Source: Pseudomonas sp. v388
GTDB lineage: Bacteria; Pseudomonadota; Gammaproteobacteria; Pseudomonadales; Pseudomonadaceae
Reading direction: 5' to 3'
DNA: 64,000 bases
NCBI RefSeq assembly: GCF_003935425.1
Contig: NZ_RHQN01000002.1
Coordinates: 124,001 to 188,000, forward strand
Under the pieces are notes generated by a model. It ran no database searches. It was not told where the DNA came from and saw only the letters and a list, made by a program, of their open reading frames with translations. The position numbers and the translations under genes are program-made. This document shows, in pieces, positions 40,338 through 50,205 of the stretch (the stretch's first letter is position 1; each line of letters opens with the position of its first letter).

Positions 40338-40586
40338 ATGTCGTATACCTCTGAGCTGGTTGCCGAACTGGAAATCCTTGCACTGTTCAACCTGGCCAAT
40401 ACCCAGGAAGGCCTGAAAGTCCACCATGTGGCGGCACCTTCGGCCATTGCCGCGGCACAAAGACTGTTTGAAAAAGGCCTGACCACCCAGGTCGATGGTG
40501 GTTACCTGACCAGCCTTGGGCTGGAGGCGGCCGAGCATGCGCAATCCCTGCTGACCATTCTGGACGTATCCCGAGAAGCCGCCTGA
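40338..40586 (+). CDS. TIGR02647 family small protein
   Basis: This 82-residue helical protein has YTSELVAELEILALFNLANTQEG at the N terminus and FEKGLTTQVDGGYLTSLGLEAAEHAQSLL near the C terminus, matching the TIGR02647 family as I remember it. The helix pattern with an alanine-rich middle could be a winged-helix-like fold. The ATG at 40338 follows GGAGC. Its upstream leader is hairpin-rich. Function is unknown. Confidence 0.8.
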   Translation: MSYTSELVAELEILALFNLANTQEGLKVHHVAAPSAIAAAQRLFEKGLTTQVDGGYLTSLGLEAAEHAQSLLTILDVSREAA

Positions 40587-40763
40587 CGTCGTGGGGCCTG
40601 CACAAAAAACTGTGACGGCCCCTTCATTTCCGGGATGATGGGTCGATATAAAAAATTGGCGCCAGAATAATAACCCGACTGAACATGCATCCTCTCGGCT
40701 GTAACTTCTTCGCCATCTTGCTCACTACTTCAATGCCTGCGCGGCCAGATGCAATGAGTTGCG

Positions 40764-43616
40764 ATGACGCATAACCTCGAAATTCGCCCGGACCTGGATG
40801 AGGGCATCGACCGCAAGGTGCTCAGCCAGCTTCGTAATCGCTTCCTGACTCTCAATGACGGGCGGTACGCGCGCGCCATGGAGGGACTGTCGACACGCCA
40901 GCAGTCGGTCATGACGCTGCTGCCGCTGTTCTTCCACGTCAACCACCCGTTACTGCCCGGCTATGTGTCCAGCAGCACGCCGGCCGGCGTCTCGCACTAC
41001 GAACCCGATGCCCTGGCCCTGGCCGAAGCCCAGCGCCTGACGCGCTCGTTTTCCTACAAGGTGCGCCACGGCAATCCGCCGCAACCCATTCATGGCCTGT
41101 TTCTCATGGGCAGCCTGGGCACTTTGGCGCAGGCCGATCAAAGCGACATGGACGTCTGGGTGTGCCACGACTCCAGCCTGCCGGCCGAAGCCATCGCCGA
41201 ACTGCGCAGAAAGTGCCAGGCACTGGAAGCCTGGGCGGCGACCATGGGCGCCGAGGCGCATTTCTTCCTGATCGACCCCCAGCGTTTCAAGGCGGGAGAT
41301 CGGGACACTCAGCTCAGCTCCGACGATTGCGGGACGACCCAGCACTATCTGCTGCTGGACGAGTTCTATCGCACCGCCATCTGGCTCGCCGGGCGCACGC
41401 CGATGTGGTGGCTGGTGCCGGTGTACGAGGAAGAGAGTTACGAGGACTACACCCATACGCTGCTGTCCAAGCGTTTCATCCGCGCTGACGAGGTACTCGA
41501 CCTCGGCCCGATGGCGCAGATCCCGCCCGGCGAATTCGTCGGCGCCGGGTTGTGGCAACTGTTCAAGGGCATCGAGTCCCCTTACAAGTCGGTGCTCAAA
41601 CTGCTGTTGATCGAGGTGTATTCCAGCGAATACCCCAGCGTTCAGTGCCTGAGCATGCGCTTCAAGCAGGCGGTGTTTGCCAATCGACTGGATCTGGATG
41701 AGCTGGACCCCTACATGGTGGTGTACCGGCGCATCGAAGAGCACTTGCAGGCCCGTGGCGAGAGCGAGCGGCTGGAGCTGGTGCGCCGCAGCCTGTACCT
41801 GAAAGTCAATCGCAAGCTGACCGGCCCGACTCGCCAGCGCAGCAACAGCTGGCAGCGCCGGTTGCTGGAGCGCCTGACCGGCGAGTGGGGCTGGGACGAA
41901 CGCCAGCTCGCCTTGCTCGATAGCCGAAGCCAGTGGAAAGTCCGCCAGGTTGCCCATGAGCGCCGCTCGCTGGTCAATGAACTGAATTTCAGCTACCGCT
42001 TCCTCACCCTGTTCGCCCGGCTGCAGAACATCGAAAGCTCGATCGACAGCCGTGACATGACGGTGCTCGGGCGTCGGCTGTATGCCGCTTTCGAACGCAA
42101 GGCGGGCAAGGTCGAGTTCATCAACCCCGGCATCGCGCCGGACCTGGCCGAAGACACCCTGACGCTGGTCCAGTCTCCGAACAAGCGCGAGCCAGGCAAA
42201 AACCAATGGGCGCTCTACAACGGCAACCTCAACGTGCATGAATGGATCGACTTTTCGCCGATCAAGCGCAGCCGCGAGTTGCTGGAACTGCTCACCTGGT
42301 GCCACCGCAACAACGTCATCGACACCACGACCCGGCTGGCGCTGCACCCCGGTACCAGCGATCTGAGCGAGTTCGAACTGTTCAACCTGCTCGGCGCCCT
42401 GCAACAGGCCATCGCGCTGCCGTTGCCCGAAGTGAGTGACGAGGTGTTGCTCAAGGCCAGTGTGCCGAAGGAAATCCTGCTGCTGGTCAACGTCGGTGTA
42501 GACCCGCTGCGACATCACCGCGACCTGAACATCCTGATGACCACCGAGCGTACCGATTCGCTCAGCTACGCCGGGGTTCGTGAAAACCTGGTGCTGACGC
42601 TGGACCAGATTACGCTCAACAGCTGGAACGAAACCCTGGTCAGTCGCTTCGACGGCCCGCATGCCCTGCTCGACTGCATCAGTGAACTGCTCGGCAGCCT
42701 GGGCGACAGTCAGGCGCATGTCCGGGTGCGTTGCTTCTGCCACAACCGCGCCTCGGCCATCGCCCAGCGAGTGGATGAACTGGTCAGCACCGCGCGGCTG
42801 TTGCATGCCCGGCGACTGAATCATCGATACCTGATTCAGGTCCAGCAGCAGTACCACGTGCTGGAGATGAACCCCGAGCAGGTCACGCACGTGGTGGTCA
42901 ACAGCCTGGGCGGACTGTTCACTTATCTGGGCGAAGAGCGGCCGCGCTACAGCCCGCTGCACCTGGACCCGCAAGCGCTGGACGACCATGATCTGGCGCT
43001 GATCCTGCCATTCGGGCAGCCGGAGTGCATCCAGGTGTTCTACCGTCTGAACGAGGCGGAAGCGGATCTCTACGTGCTCGACGAGCACAACTCGCTGTGG
43101 CACCAGCGCTTGCCGTATCACGACGAACACAGCCTGTTGATGCCGCTGCAGCGCTTTCTTCATTCGCTGGTGTATCGCCGGGGTGCGTCATTGCCGCTGG
43201 ATAACCCGGCCGAACCGGTGTCGCTGGAAACCCTTTATTACCAGGTATTGCCGTCCGGAGCCGGACGCGCCCGGCGTGTCGAGTCACGTACGCCGCCGAC
43301 CGCTGCCCATAAGCCGTTCTATGACGTCCAGGCCATCATCGAAGAGACATCTCCGGGCCAGATGAGCGTAACGCTCTACTGCGACAACAGTGAGTATTCC
43401 GAACTGGAGTTCGGTGATCAGCTCTACGCGGAAGTTGCCCGCCAGATCCTCGCCAAACGCCGGGAAACCCGGCGGTATCGCTGCTACATCACCGATCTGG
43501 ACTTGTCCGGCCTGCTCAACGAAGGTCATGGGCAGAGCATCCTGTTCCTGCGCCATAAGGCTGAGCTGGAACAGCTGCTCAATGACGCGATGGATGATGT
43601 CGGCGCTAACCCCTAG
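40764..43616 (+). CDS. cyaA: Class I adenylate cyclase
   Basis: CyaA makes cyclic AMP from ATP. The 950-residue product is a class I (enterobacterial-type) enzyme: an N-terminal nucleotidyltransferase-like catalytic domain (about 1-540) with FLMGSLGTLAQADQSDMDVW holding the metal-binding aspartates, and a C-terminal regulatory part. Its length is slightly above the E. coli enzyme (848). In pseudomonads cAMP acts through Vfr/Crp rather than classic carbon repression. Confidence 0.95.
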   Translation: MTHNLEIRPDLDEGIDRKVLSQLRNRFLTLNDGRYARAMEGLSTRQQSVMTLLPLFFHVNHPLLPGYVSSSTPAGVSHYEPDALALAEAQRLTRSFSYKVRHGNPPQPIHGLFLMGSLGTLAQADQSDMDVWVCHDSSLPAEAIAELRRKCQALEAWAATMGAEAHFFLIDPQRFKAGDRDTQLSSDDCGTTQHYLLLDEFYRTAIWLAGRTPMWWLVPVYEEESYEDYTHTLLSKRFIRADEVLDLGPMAQIPPGEFVGAGLWQLFKGIESPYKSVLKLLLIEVYSSEYPSVQCLSMRFKQAVFANRLDLDELDPYMVVYRRIEEHLQARGESERLELVRRSLYLKVNRKLTGPTRQRSNSWQRRLLERLTGEWGWDERQLALLDSRSQWKVRQVAHERRSLVNELNFSYRFLTLFARLQNIESSIDSRDMTVLGRRLYAAFERKAGKVEFINPGIAPDLAEDTLTLVQSPNKREPGKNQWALYNGNLNVHEWIDFSPIKRSRELLELLTWCHRNNVIDTTTRLALHPGTSDLSEFELFNLLGALQQAIALPLPEVSDEVLLKASVPKEILLLVNVGVDPLRHHRDLNILMTTERTDSLSYAGVRENLVLTLDQITLNSWNETLVSRFDGPHALLDCISELLGSLGDSQAHVRVRCFCHNRASAIAQRVDELVSTARLLHARRLNHRYLIQVQQQYHVLEMNPEQVTHVVVNSLGGLFTYLGEERPRYSPLHLDPQALDDHDLALILPFGQPECIQVFYRLNEAEADLYVLDEHNSLWHQRLPYHDEHSLLMPLQRFLHSLVYRRGASLPLDNPAEPVSLETLYYQVLPSGAGRARRVESRTPPTAAHKPFYDVQAIIEETSPGQMSVTLYCDNSEYSELEFGDQLYAEVARQILAKRRETRRYRCYITDLDLSGLLNEGHGQSILFLRHKAELEQLLNDAMDDVGANP

Positions 43617-43694
43617 GACCGAGCTTGCTCGCGATCTGGCGCGAAGCGGCAGCAGAGATGAGTGCGAGATGACTCAGGCCACCGCGCTCCTACG
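43617..43694. repeat. REP remnant between cyaA and rnk
   Basis: GAGCTTGCTCGCGATCTGGC (43621 onward) is a partial REP tail fused to CGATCTGGCGCGAAGCGG (43632-43649), an 18-base module identical to 15003-15020. A degenerate CGCTCCTACG head follows at 43684. It fills the convergent cyaA/rnk gap. Confidence 0.7.
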
Positions 43695-43715
43695 CAAACA
43701 CCAGGCCGACAAGGC

Positions 43716-44123
43716 TTATTGGTACTCCCCCGCCGCCTCCGGCTGGTACTCGACGGCCAACAGAGTCAGCTTGAGGGTCTTGCCGCCCGGCGCGGGCCAG
43801 TCGATGTGCTGGCCGACCTGCAAGCCCAGCAGCGCCGAACCAATCGGAGCCAGGACTGAAACCGTGCCTTCGACGCCTGCGTCCTGCGGGTAGACCAGCT
43901 TGAGGTGGTAGTCCTTGCCGCTGCTTTCTTCACGGCAGTGCACACGCGAATTCATGGTCACCAGGCCCGCAGGCACCTCGTCGTGGCCGACCACTTGATC
44001 GGCGCGATCCAGTTCGGCCTGCAGCGCCTTTACGCCGGGACTGTTCTCATCCTGGCTGTCGATCAGGCGCTCCAGACGCTGAACGTCGAGCCGGGTGAGG
44101 ATGATGGGAGGGACGGTGTTCAT
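43716..44123 (-). CDS. rnk: Regulator of nucleoside diphosphate kinase (GreA-like)
   Basis: Rnk is a GreA/GreB-like protein that binds RNA polymerase. The 135-residue product has a short N-terminal coiled coil (LDVQRLERLIDSQDENSPGVKALQAEL) and a C-terminal FKBP-like GreA domain (YHLKLVYPQDAGVEGTVSVLAPIGSALLGLQVGQ). It lacks the long coiled coil of GreA. In P. aeruginosa it is a suppressor of algQ (algR2) mutations, from the literature. It ends near a REP remnant. Confidence 0.93.
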   Translation of the reverse strand: MNTVPPIILTRLDVQRLERLIDSQDENSPGVKALQAELDRADQVVGHDEVPAGLVTMNSRVHCREESSGKDYHLKLVYPQDAGVEGTVSVLAPIGSALLGLQVGQHIDWPAPGGKTLKLTLLAVEYQPEAAGEYQ

Positions 44124-44160
44124 GACTAAGGCAAACTCCTGTTCTGCGCGTTATAAAAGC

Positions 44161-44188
44161 AAAACCCCGCCAGCGTGGGCGGGGTTTT
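44161..44188 (-). terminator. Intrinsic terminator after cyaY-DUF1289
   Basis: AAAACCCCGCC-agcgtg-GGCGGGGTTTT is a perfect 11-bp stem with T runs on both strands. It lies between the DUF1289 stop and the rnk start, both minus strand, so it ends the cyaY-DUF1289 transcript before rnk. Confidence 0.9.
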
Positions 44189-44261
44189 GATTGGCCTCTC
44201 TTTCAAGAAAAGCAGGTTCTGACACTAACACAGGGCAATAAATACACAACCCGACGGGACG

Positions 44262-44495
44262 TTACCCGGCCACTTGGGCGTGTTGCCTGCGCAGGTCTGC
44301 CTGGATGCGAATCTGGCGTCTGCGGTCATCGTCGGCCGAACGCCATTCGCGGATGTCTTCCACGTGGCGGAAGCAGCCGAGACAGACCTTTTGCTCATCG
44401 AGACGGCACAGGCTGACGCACGGCGACGGCACCGCCGGGCTGACGTTGCTGAACAGCGGCTTGGGCGGGCGCGGAGAAACAGGAGGTTGAGACAC
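44262..44495 (-). CDS. DUF1289 cysteine-rich protein
   Basis: This 77-residue protein has the DUF1289 block PCVSLCRLDEQKVCLGCFRH, with four cysteines that probably bind a metal or an iron-sulfur cluster, and a basic C terminus. The start is GTG at 44495, just after AGGAGG-free sequence but right behind cyaY's stop (2 bases), so it is likely coupled. Beside the iron-binding CyaY this placement hints at iron-sulfur biology, but that is inference. Confidence 0.87.
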   Translation of the reverse strand: MSQPPVSPRPPKPLFSNVSPAVPSPCVSLCRLDEQKVCLGCFRHVEDIREWRSADDDRRRQIRIQADLRRQHAQVAG

Positions 44496-44497
44496 GA

Positions 44498-44830
44498 TCA
44501 GATCTCGTCGAAGTCCAGCTCGACGCCGGCTTGCTCGTGGGTAAAGCGGGTCAGCATTTCGCTCAACAGCTCGTCACTGGAGTCGCAGGCCCAGCGGCCG
44601 TGCTCTTCGTCATAGTCGAAGTGAAAACCGCCCGAGCGCGCGGCCAGCCAGAGCTGACGCAGAGGCTCCTGACGGCTGAAGATCAGCTGCGTGCCGTTTT
44701 CGAATTTAACGGTCAGAACGCCAGCCGAGTTTTCAATGTCCAGGTCCAGGTCACTTTCGTCGAAAATGTCCTCCAGCGCCTGCTGGGTGGCATCGACCAG
44801 GTCGTGAAAGCGGGCTTCGGTCAAACTCAT
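44498..44830 (-). CDS. cyaY: Iron donor/frataxin protein CyaY
   Basis: CyaY is bacterial frataxin, which regulates iron-sulfur cluster assembly by binding iron and IscS. The 110-residue product has the acidic first helix (TQQALEDIFDESDLDLDIE), the strand GVLTVKFENGTQLIFSRQEP and the conserved QLWLAARSGGFHFDYD. The ATG at 44830 is the family start. It lies beside lptM-lysA (divergent) as in other gammaproteobacteria. Confidence 0.95.
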   Translation of the reverse strand: MSLTEARFHDLVDATQQALEDIFDESDLDLDIENSAGVLTVKFENGTQLIFSRQEPLRQLWLAARSGGFHFDYDEEHGRWACDSSDELLSEMLTRFTHEQAGVELDFDEI

Positions 44831-45069
44831 TGCGGGAACCTCGAAAAATGTCTGCGGATGACGCCGTGACGCAAGATACGGACGCCGCATGCCAAATGCA
44901 AAGCTTACCCGCCGAGCGCAGCGCGGGGGGTGCCAATAATCCGAAGTAAAGCGGCAAATCCCGGGATATCGCGTCAAAGCCCCGCCGGACGGGCGGGACA
45001 CCACATAGGCAATCCCGCAGGTGGCCGGTATACTCGGGCGCAATTAATGCTTTTACAAAGGATTTCGCC

Positions 45070-45216
45070 ATGAAGCGCCTGATCTCTTCGCTTGCTGCGC
45101 TCGTCGCGGTTGCTTGCCTGGTTACTGCCTGTGGTCAAAAAGGCCCGCTGTACCTGCCTGATGACACCAAGTCTTCCGACGAACAAGCCAAATCGCACTC
45201 GCACAAGCATCTTTAA
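45070..45216 (+). CDS. lptM: Small LPS-assembly lipoprotein LptM (LppL/YifL)
   Basis: This 48-residue lipoprotein has a signal peptide, lipobox LVTAC with Cys21, and the family motif GQKGPLYLP directly after it. LptM binds the LptD/LptE LPS translocon in E. coli and helps LptD disulfide formation. The rest of the chain is a short hydrophilic tail (QAKSHSHKHL). The gene is short enough to be missed. It is 9 bases upstream of lysA on the same strand, as in P. aeruginosa lppL-lysA. Confidence 0.93.
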   Translation: MKRLISSLAALVAVACLVTACGQKGPLYLPDDTKSSDEQAKSHSHKHL

Positions 45217-45225
45217 GGGAATCCC

Positions 45226-46473
45226 ATGGACGCCTTCAACTACCGCGACGGCGAGCTGTTCGCGGAGGGAGTGGCATTGTCTGCCATTGCCGAGCGCTTC
45301 GGCACGCCAACCTATGTCTACTCCCGCGCTCATATCGAAGCGCAATATCGGGCCTATGCCGATGCGCTGAGCGGCATGCCGCATCTGGTCTGCTTTGCGG
45401 TAAAAGCCAACTCCAACCTGGGCGTGCTCAATGTCCTCGCGCGTCTGGGTGCCGGTTTCGACATCGTGTCGAGGGGCGAGCTGGAACGCGTTCTGGCGGC
45501 TGGCGGCAAGGCGGACAAGATCGTGTTCTCCGGCGTCGGCAAGACCCGCGATGACATGCGCCGCGCCCTGGAAGTCGGCGTCCACTGCTTCAACGTCGAG
45601 TCCACCGACGAGCTGGAGCGCCTGCAGGTCGTGGCGGCCGAACTCAACGTTCGCGCGCCGATCTCGCTGCGGGTCAACCCGGACGTCGATGCCGGCACCC
45701 ACCCGTATATCTCGACGGGCCTGAAGGAAAACAAATTCGGCATTGCCATTGCCGATGCAGAAGATGTCTACATCCGCGCTTCGCAGCTGCCCAACCTGGA
45801 AGTGATCGGGGTCGATTGCCACATCGGCTCGCAGCTGACCACGCTGGAACCCTTTATCGATGCGCTGGATCGTTTGCTGGATCTGGTGGACCGCCTCGGC
45901 GATTGCGGCATCCATCTGCACCACATCGATCTGGGTGGCGGTCTGGGTGTGCGCTATCGCGATGAAGAGCCTCCGCTGGCCGCCGACTACATCAAGGCTG
46001 TCCGTGAGCGTCTCGAAGGCCGCGATCTGGGCCTGGTGTTCGAGCCGGGCCGCTTTATCGTCGCCAATGCCGGCGTTCTGCTGACCCAGGTCGAGTACCT
46101 CAAGCACACTGAACACAAGGACTTCGCCATCGTCGACGCAGCGATGAACGACCTGATCCGCCCGGCGCTGTATCAAGCCTGGATGGACGTGACCGCCGTG
46201 CGCCCCCGTGATGCCGAGCCCCGCGCCTACGACATCGTCGGCCCGATCTGCGAGACCGGCGATTTCCTCGCCAAGGGCCGCGAACTGGCCCTGGCCGAAG
46301 GCGATCTGCTGGCCGTGCATTCGGCGGGCGCCTATGGTTTTGTCATGAGCTCGAACTACAACACCCGTGGCCGCGCCGCTGAAGTACTGGTCGACGGTTC
46401 CCAGGCTTTCGAAGTGCGTCGTCGCGAAACCGTGGCCGAGTTGTTCGCCGGCGAAAGCCTGCTGCCGGAGTAA
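45226..46473 (+). CDS. lysA: Diaminopimelate decarboxylase
   Basis: LysA removes the carboxyl group from meso-diaminopimelate to give lysine. The 415-residue PLP enzyme of the alanine-racemase fold has the PLP-lysine segment [32 protein letters not shown], and the C-terminal [20 protein letters not shown]. It is the first enzyme gene after lptM in the lptM-lysA-dapF-DUF484-xerC-HAD series. Length is normal. Confidence 0.97.
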   Translation: MDAFNYRDGELFAEGVALSAIAERFGTPTYVYSRAHIEAQYRAYADALSGMPHLVCFAVKANSNLGVLNVLARLGAGFDIVSRGELERVLAAGGKADKIVFSGVGKTRDDMRRALEVGVHCFNVESTDELERLQVVAAELNVRAPISLRVNPDVDAGTHPYISTGLKENKFGIAIADAEDVYIRASQLPNLEVIGVDCHIGSQLTTLEPFIDALDRLLDLVDRLGDCGIHLHHIDLGGGLGVRYRDEEPPLAADYIKAVRERLEGRDLGLVFEPGRFIVANAGVLLTQVEYLKHTEHKDFAIVDAAMNDLIRPALYQAWMDVTAVRPRDAEPRAYDIVGPICETGDFLAKGRELALAEGDLLAVHSAGAYGFVMSSNYNTRGRAAEVLVDGSQAFEVRRRETVAELFAGESLLPE

Positions 46474-46477
46474 ACCC

Positions 46478-47308
46478 ATGCTGCTGCGTTTTACCAAGAT
46501 GCACGGGCTGGGTAACGACTTCATGGTCCTGGACCTGGTGAGTCAGCACGCGCATATCTTGCCCAAGCACGCCAAACAGTGGGGCGACAGGCACACCGGA
46601 GTCGGTTTCGATCAGCTGCTGCTGGTCGAGGCGCCTAGCAATCCGGATGTGGACTTTCGCTACCGGATCTTCAATTCCGACGGCTCCGAGGTCGAGCAGT
46701 GCGGCAACGGCGCGCGCTGCTTCGCCCGCTTCGTGCTGGATAAGCGCCTGACCGCCAAGCGCCAGATCCGCGTGGAAACCAAAGGCGGCATCATCGAACT
46801 GGACATCCGCAACGATGGCCAGATCAGCGTCGACATGGGGCCGCCACGCCTGGTGCCGAGCGAGATCCCGTTCGAAGCGCCTGAGCAGGCGCTCAGCTAC
46901 AACCTCGAGGTCGACGGCCAGAACGTCGAACTGGCCGCCGTTTCGATGGGCAACCCCCATGCCGTCCTGCGGGTGGACGACATCAATGCGGCCCCGGTGC
47001 ATCAATTGGGGCCGAAGATCGAACACCACCCGCGCTTTCCGGCGCGGGTCAATGTGGGCTTTCTTCATGTGGTGGACCGCCAGCGCGCACAGCTGCGTGT
47101 CTGGGAACGCGGCGCCGGGGAAACCCAGGCCTGCGGCACCGGTGCCTGTGCGGCGGCGGTCGCGGCCATCAGCCAGGGCTGGATGGACTCACCGCTGCTG
47201 ATCGACCTGCCCGGCGGACGCCTGTCCATCGAATGGGCAGGCCCGGGCCATCCGGTCATGATGACCGGCCCGGCCGTTCGGGTTTACGAAGGCCAAGTTC
47301 GTCTATGA
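46478..47308 (+). CDS. dapF: Diaminopimelate epimerase
   Basis: DapF converts LL-diaminopimelate to the meso form for lysine and peptidoglycan. The 276-residue product has both catalytic cysteines in their motifs: [16 protein letters not shown] and [11 protein letters not shown]. It starts [15 protein letters not shown], 4 bases after lysA, so the two genes act on consecutive steps and are probably coupled. Confidence 0.97.
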   Translation: MLLRFTKMHGLGNDFMVLDLVSQHAHILPKHAKQWGDRHTGVGFDQLLLVEAPSNPDVDFRYRIFNSDGSEVEQCGNGARCFARFVLDKRLTAKRQIRVETKGGIIELDIRNDGQISVDMGPPRLVPSEIPFEAPEQALSYNLEVDGQNVELAAVSMGNPHAVLRVDDINAAPVHQLGPKIEHHPRFPARVNVGFLHVVDRQRAQLRVWERGAGETQACGTGACAAAVAAISQGWMDSPLLIDLPGGRLSIEWAGPGHPVMMTGPAVRVYEGQVRL

Positions 47309-47321
47309 GTGAGCAAATGCG

Positions 47322-48056
47322 ATGACCGATCAGCCTCCGGCTTCAACCGGCAACACCAGCGAATCGCCTGCCGATAGCGCAGCGCCCAATCTTGAAGCGG
47401 AGGCGGTCATTGCATTCCTGCTTCAGCACCCTGATTTTTTCGCCGAGCACGACGAACTACTGGTTTCGATGCGCATCCCGCATCAGCGCGGCGACACCGT
47501 TTCGCTGGTAGAACGCCAGCTCAAGGTGCTGCGCGAGCGCAACATCGAAATGCGCCACCGTTTGTCCCAGCTGATGGATGTGGCCCGGGACAACGACCGC
47601 CTTTTCGAAAAGACCCGGCGCCTGAACCTTGCCCTGATGGATGCCACCAGCCTTGATGAGCTGGTCATTGCAGCCGAAGACAGCCTGCGCCAGGAATTCC
47701 AGGTGCCTTTCGTCAGCCTGATCCTGTTCAGCGACACTCCGGCCACCGTGGGACGTTGGGTCAGCAGTGCCGAAGCGCAGAAAGCCATCGGCGGTCTGAT
47801 CGGCGAGAAGACCGTATGCGGCGCCCTGCGCGAGCATGAACTGGCCTTCCTGTTCGGTGCCGAGCAAAGCAAGGAAGTCGGCTCCGCCGCCGTCGTGACG
47901 CTCAATCATCTGGGACTGCACGGCGTACTGGCGATCGGCAGCCGCGATCCTCAGCACTACAAGAGTTCGGTAGGCACGTTGTTCCTCAGTTACATCGCCG
48001 ATGTACTCGGGCGCCTGGTGCCGCGCTTCACCCATTCGCTGCGCTCGGTCCGCTAG
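47322..48056 (+). CDS. DUF484 family protein
   Basis: This 244-residue cytoplasmic protein has a disordered N terminus, FLLQHPDFFAEHDELLVSMRIPH near residue 30-55, a coiled coil (SLVERQLKVLRERNIEMRHRLSQ) and a GAF-like C-terminal domain (about 100-235). DUF484 proteins are encoded between dapF and xerC in most gammaproteobacteria, but their function is unknown. It lies 13 bases after dapF and 3 bases before xerC. Confidence 0.92.
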   Translation: MTDQPPASTGNTSESPADSAAPNLEAEAVIAFLLQHPDFFAEHDELLVSMRIPHQRGDTVSLVERQLKVLRERNIEMRHRLSQLMDVARDNDRLFEKTRRLNLALMDATSLDELVIAAEDSLRQEFQVPFVSLILFSDTPATVGRWVSSAEAQKAIGGLIGEKTVCGALREHELAFLFGAEQSKEVGSAAVVTLNHLGLHGVLAIGSRDPQHYKSSVGTLFLSYIADVLGRLVPRFTHSLRSVR

Positions 48057-48059
48057 GCC

Positions 48060-48959
48060 ATGGAACAGCACCTGGATGCCTACTGCATGCACCTGCGCAG
48101 TGAGCGCCAGGTATCGCCGCATACCCTGGAAGCTTATCGACGCGATCTGAACAAGGTTCTCGCTTATTGCGAGAAGGCCCATGTCTCCAGCTGGGTAGAC
48201 CTTGATATCCAGCACCTGCGCAGTTTCGTGGCCCGCCAGCATCAACAGGGCCAGTCGTCCCGCAGCCTGGCACGTATGCTCTCGGCGGTGCGCGGGCTCT
48301 ACCTGTACCTGAACCGCGAAGGCATTTGCCAGCACGACCCGGCCAACGGCCTGTCGCCGCCCAAGGGTGAGCGACGACTGCCCAAGACCCTGGACACCGA
48401 CCGGACCGCGCAGTTGCTGGATGGCGCTGTCGAAGATGACTTTCTGGCTCGTCGTGATCAGGCCATTCTGGAGCTGCTGTACTCCTCCGGGCTGCGGCTT
48501 TCCGAACTGACGGGACTGAATCTGGATCAACTCGATCTGAGTGCAGGTCTGGTGCAGGTACTCGGCAAGGGCAGCAAGACCCGAGTCCTGCCGGTGGGCA
48601 GCAAGGCCCGCTCGGCACTGGAAAACTGGCTCTCCTTGCGTGCATTGGCCAATCCGCAGGATGACGCGGTGTTCGTCAGCCAGCAGGGTAAACGCCTTGG
48701 GCCTCGGGCTATTCAAAAGCGTCTGAAGGCCGCCGGCGAGCGCGAGCTGGGTCAGAATCTGCATCCGCACATGCTGCGTCATTCCTTCGCCAGCCATCTG
48801 CTGGAATCCTCGCAGGATCTGCGCGCCGTGCAGGAATTGCTCGGTCATGCGGACATCAAGACCACGCAAATCTATACGCATCTAGACTTTCAACATCTGG
48901 CGACCGTATACGACGGTGCCCATCCCCGCGCCAAACGCAAAGGATCTGCCCATGATTAA
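48060..48959 (+). CDS. xerC: Tyrosine recombinase XerC
   Basis: XerC acts with XerD at dif to resolve chromosome dimers. The 299-residue product has the N-terminal SAM-like core-binding domain (about 1-90) and the C-terminal catalytic domain with [38 protein letters not shown] and the nucleophile Tyr272. In P. fluorescens and P. aeruginosa it is also called Sss. It overlaps the HAD gene by 8 bases. Confidence 0.97.
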   Translation: MEQHLDAYCMHLRSERQVSPHTLEAYRRDLNKVLAYCEKAHVSSWVDLDIQHLRSFVARQHQQGQSSRSLARMLSAVRGLYLYLNREGICQHDPANGLSPPKGERRLPKTLDTDRTAQLLDGAVEDDFLARRDQAILELLYSSGLRLSELTGLNLDQLDLSAGLVQVLGKGSKTRVLPVGSKARSALENWLSLRALANPQDDAVFVSQQGKRLGPRAIQKRLKAAGERELGQNLHPHMLRHSFASHLLESSQDLRAVQELLGHADIKTTQIYTHLDFQHLATVYDGAHPRAKRKGSAHD

Positions 48960-49644
48960 GCTCATCACTTTCGATCTGGACGACACTCTGTGGGATACCG
49001 CGCCAGCGCTCGTGGGCGCCGAAGCGGCTTTGCGCGACTGGTTGACCGAGCACGCGCCGCTGTTGGGGCCGGTTCCGGTCGAGCACCTGTGGGAAATCCG
49101 CACTCGCCTGGTCGAGGCGGAGCCGTCTTTGAAGCATCGGATCAGCGCCTTGCGACGTCAGGTTCTGCTTCATGCACTGGAAGACGCCGGCTACGAGTCC
49201 GAGCAGGCTCAGGATCTGGCCGACAGGAGTTTCGAGGTGTTCCTGCATGGCAGGCACCAGGTGCAGATCTTTCCGGACGTGCAGCCCACCCTGGAAATCC
49301 TGGCCAAGACCTTCACCCTGGGTGTGATCACCAACGGCAACGCCGACGTGCGACGCCTGGGCCTGGCGGATTATTTCGCATTTGCGCTGTGTGCCGAAGA
49401 CCTGGGCATTGGCAAGCCGGACGCCGCGCCGTTTCTGGAAGCGTTGCGCCGGGCCAATGTGGACGCCAGCACGGCCGTGCATATCGGCGATCACCCCAGT
49501 GATGACATCGCCGGCGCACAACGCGCCGGCATGCGCGCCATCTGGTACAACCCGCAGGGCAAGGCCTGGGAAGCCGACAATCTTCCGGACGCGGAAATCC
49601 ACAACCTGTCGCAGCTGCCCGAGGTGTTGGCGCGCTGGGCCTGA
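48952..49644 (+). CDS. HAD-superfamily hydrolase (HAD-IA, YigB-like)
   Basis: This 230-residue cytoplasmic phosphatase of the HAD superfamily has motif [10 protein letters not shown], motif [13 protein letters not shown], motif [11 protein letters not shown] and motif [15 protein letters not shown]. The position after xerC matches E. coli yigB, a FMN/sugar phosphatase. The ATG at 48952 lies inside the xerC 3' end. Substrate cannot be told from sequence. Confidence 0.93.
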   Translation: MIKLITFDLDDTLWDTAPALVGAEAALRDWLTEHAPLLGPVPVEHLWEIRTRLVEAEPSLKHRISALRRQVLLHALEDAGYESEQAQDLADRSFEVFLHGRHQVQIFPDVQPTLEILAKTFTLGVITNGNADVRRLGLADYFAFALCAEDLGIGKPDAAPFLEALRRANVDASTAVHIGDHPSDDIAGAQRAGMRAIWYNPQGKAWEADNLPDAEIHNLSQLPEVLARWA

Positions 49645-49663
49645 GCCTGGCGGCGCGGAATCG

Positions 49664-49719
49664 GTAGGAGCCAGCTTGCTGGCGAACCCATCCTCTTCGC
49701 GAGCCAGCTCGCTCCTACA
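49664..49719. repeat. REP inverted pair after the HAD gene
   Basis: GTAGGAGCCAGCTTGCTGG (49664 onward) faces CTTCGCGAGCCAGCTCGCTCC (49695 onward), separated by about 8 bases, the most compact pair in the window. An intrinsic terminator follows directly at 49735. Confidence 0.85.
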
Positions 49720-49734
49720 AAAATTCCCCCAAAA

Positions 49735-49761
49735 AAAAGCCCGCAGCGACAGCGGGCTTTT
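49735..49761. terminator. Bidirectional terminator between the HAD and sutA genes
   Basis: AAAAGCCCGC-agcgaca-GCGGGCTTTT is a perfect 10-bp stem with an A run before and T run after. It serves both convergent genes. Confidence 0.88.
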
Positions 49762-49780
49762 CTCATACGGCCGTGCAGCG

Positions 49781-50107
49781 TTAAATCGGGCGGCTGCCGT
49801 ATTTGTTGTCTGGCTTCTTGGGCGGATCGGCGACCACGTTGGCCTCCACTTCCTGCACCTTGCCACCGCGCGCCAGGAATTCCTCCATGGCACGGGCAAG
49901 AGCATCACGCTCCTTGTTCTTGGCTTCTACGCTAGGCAGCTCATCGACCGATACCGCAGCCTTGGCCTTGCCTTTGACAGGTGTAGCCGAGGCTTCAGCA
50001 CCATCGTCGGCATCGGAGGCGTCGTCTTCAGGAGCAGCAGCAAGCTCCTCGCCGTCCTCTTCACCTTCCAGGTCGTCTACCAGATCATCGTTGTCGTCGT
50101 CGCTCAT
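49781..50107 (-). CDS. sutA: RNA-polymerase-binding regulator SutA
   Basis: SutA is a small pseudomonad protein that binds RNA polymerase and raises expression of ribosomal and other genes in slow growth. The 108-residue product has a very acidic disordered N terminus (DDDNDDLVDDLEGEEDGEE), a central helix (KNKERDALARAMEEFLARGGKV) and a disordered C terminus with VEANVVADPPKKPDNKYGSR. The place beside yjbQ and amtB fits P. aeruginosa PA5285 (recalled). Confidence 0.88.
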   Translation of the reverse strand: MSDDDNDDLVDDLEGEEDGEELAAAPEDDASDADDGAEASATPVKGKAKAAVSVDELPSVEAKNKERDALARAMEEFLARGGKVQEVEANVVADPPKKPDNKYGSRPI

Positions 50108-50205
50108 GTTCTACCTCATGACTTGCGAAAGCAGATTAGTTATAGCCCAGCAGCCTCAAAATCCAAGGCTGTCGGAAAAAATTCAACAACCGCCATGTCT
50201 GGCGA

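Noticed and set aside
40950-43163. 737-residue minus-strand frame
   Set aside because: It is antisense to the clearly coding cyaA and has no family resemblance. Long antisense frames are usual in GC-rich Pseudomonas genes.
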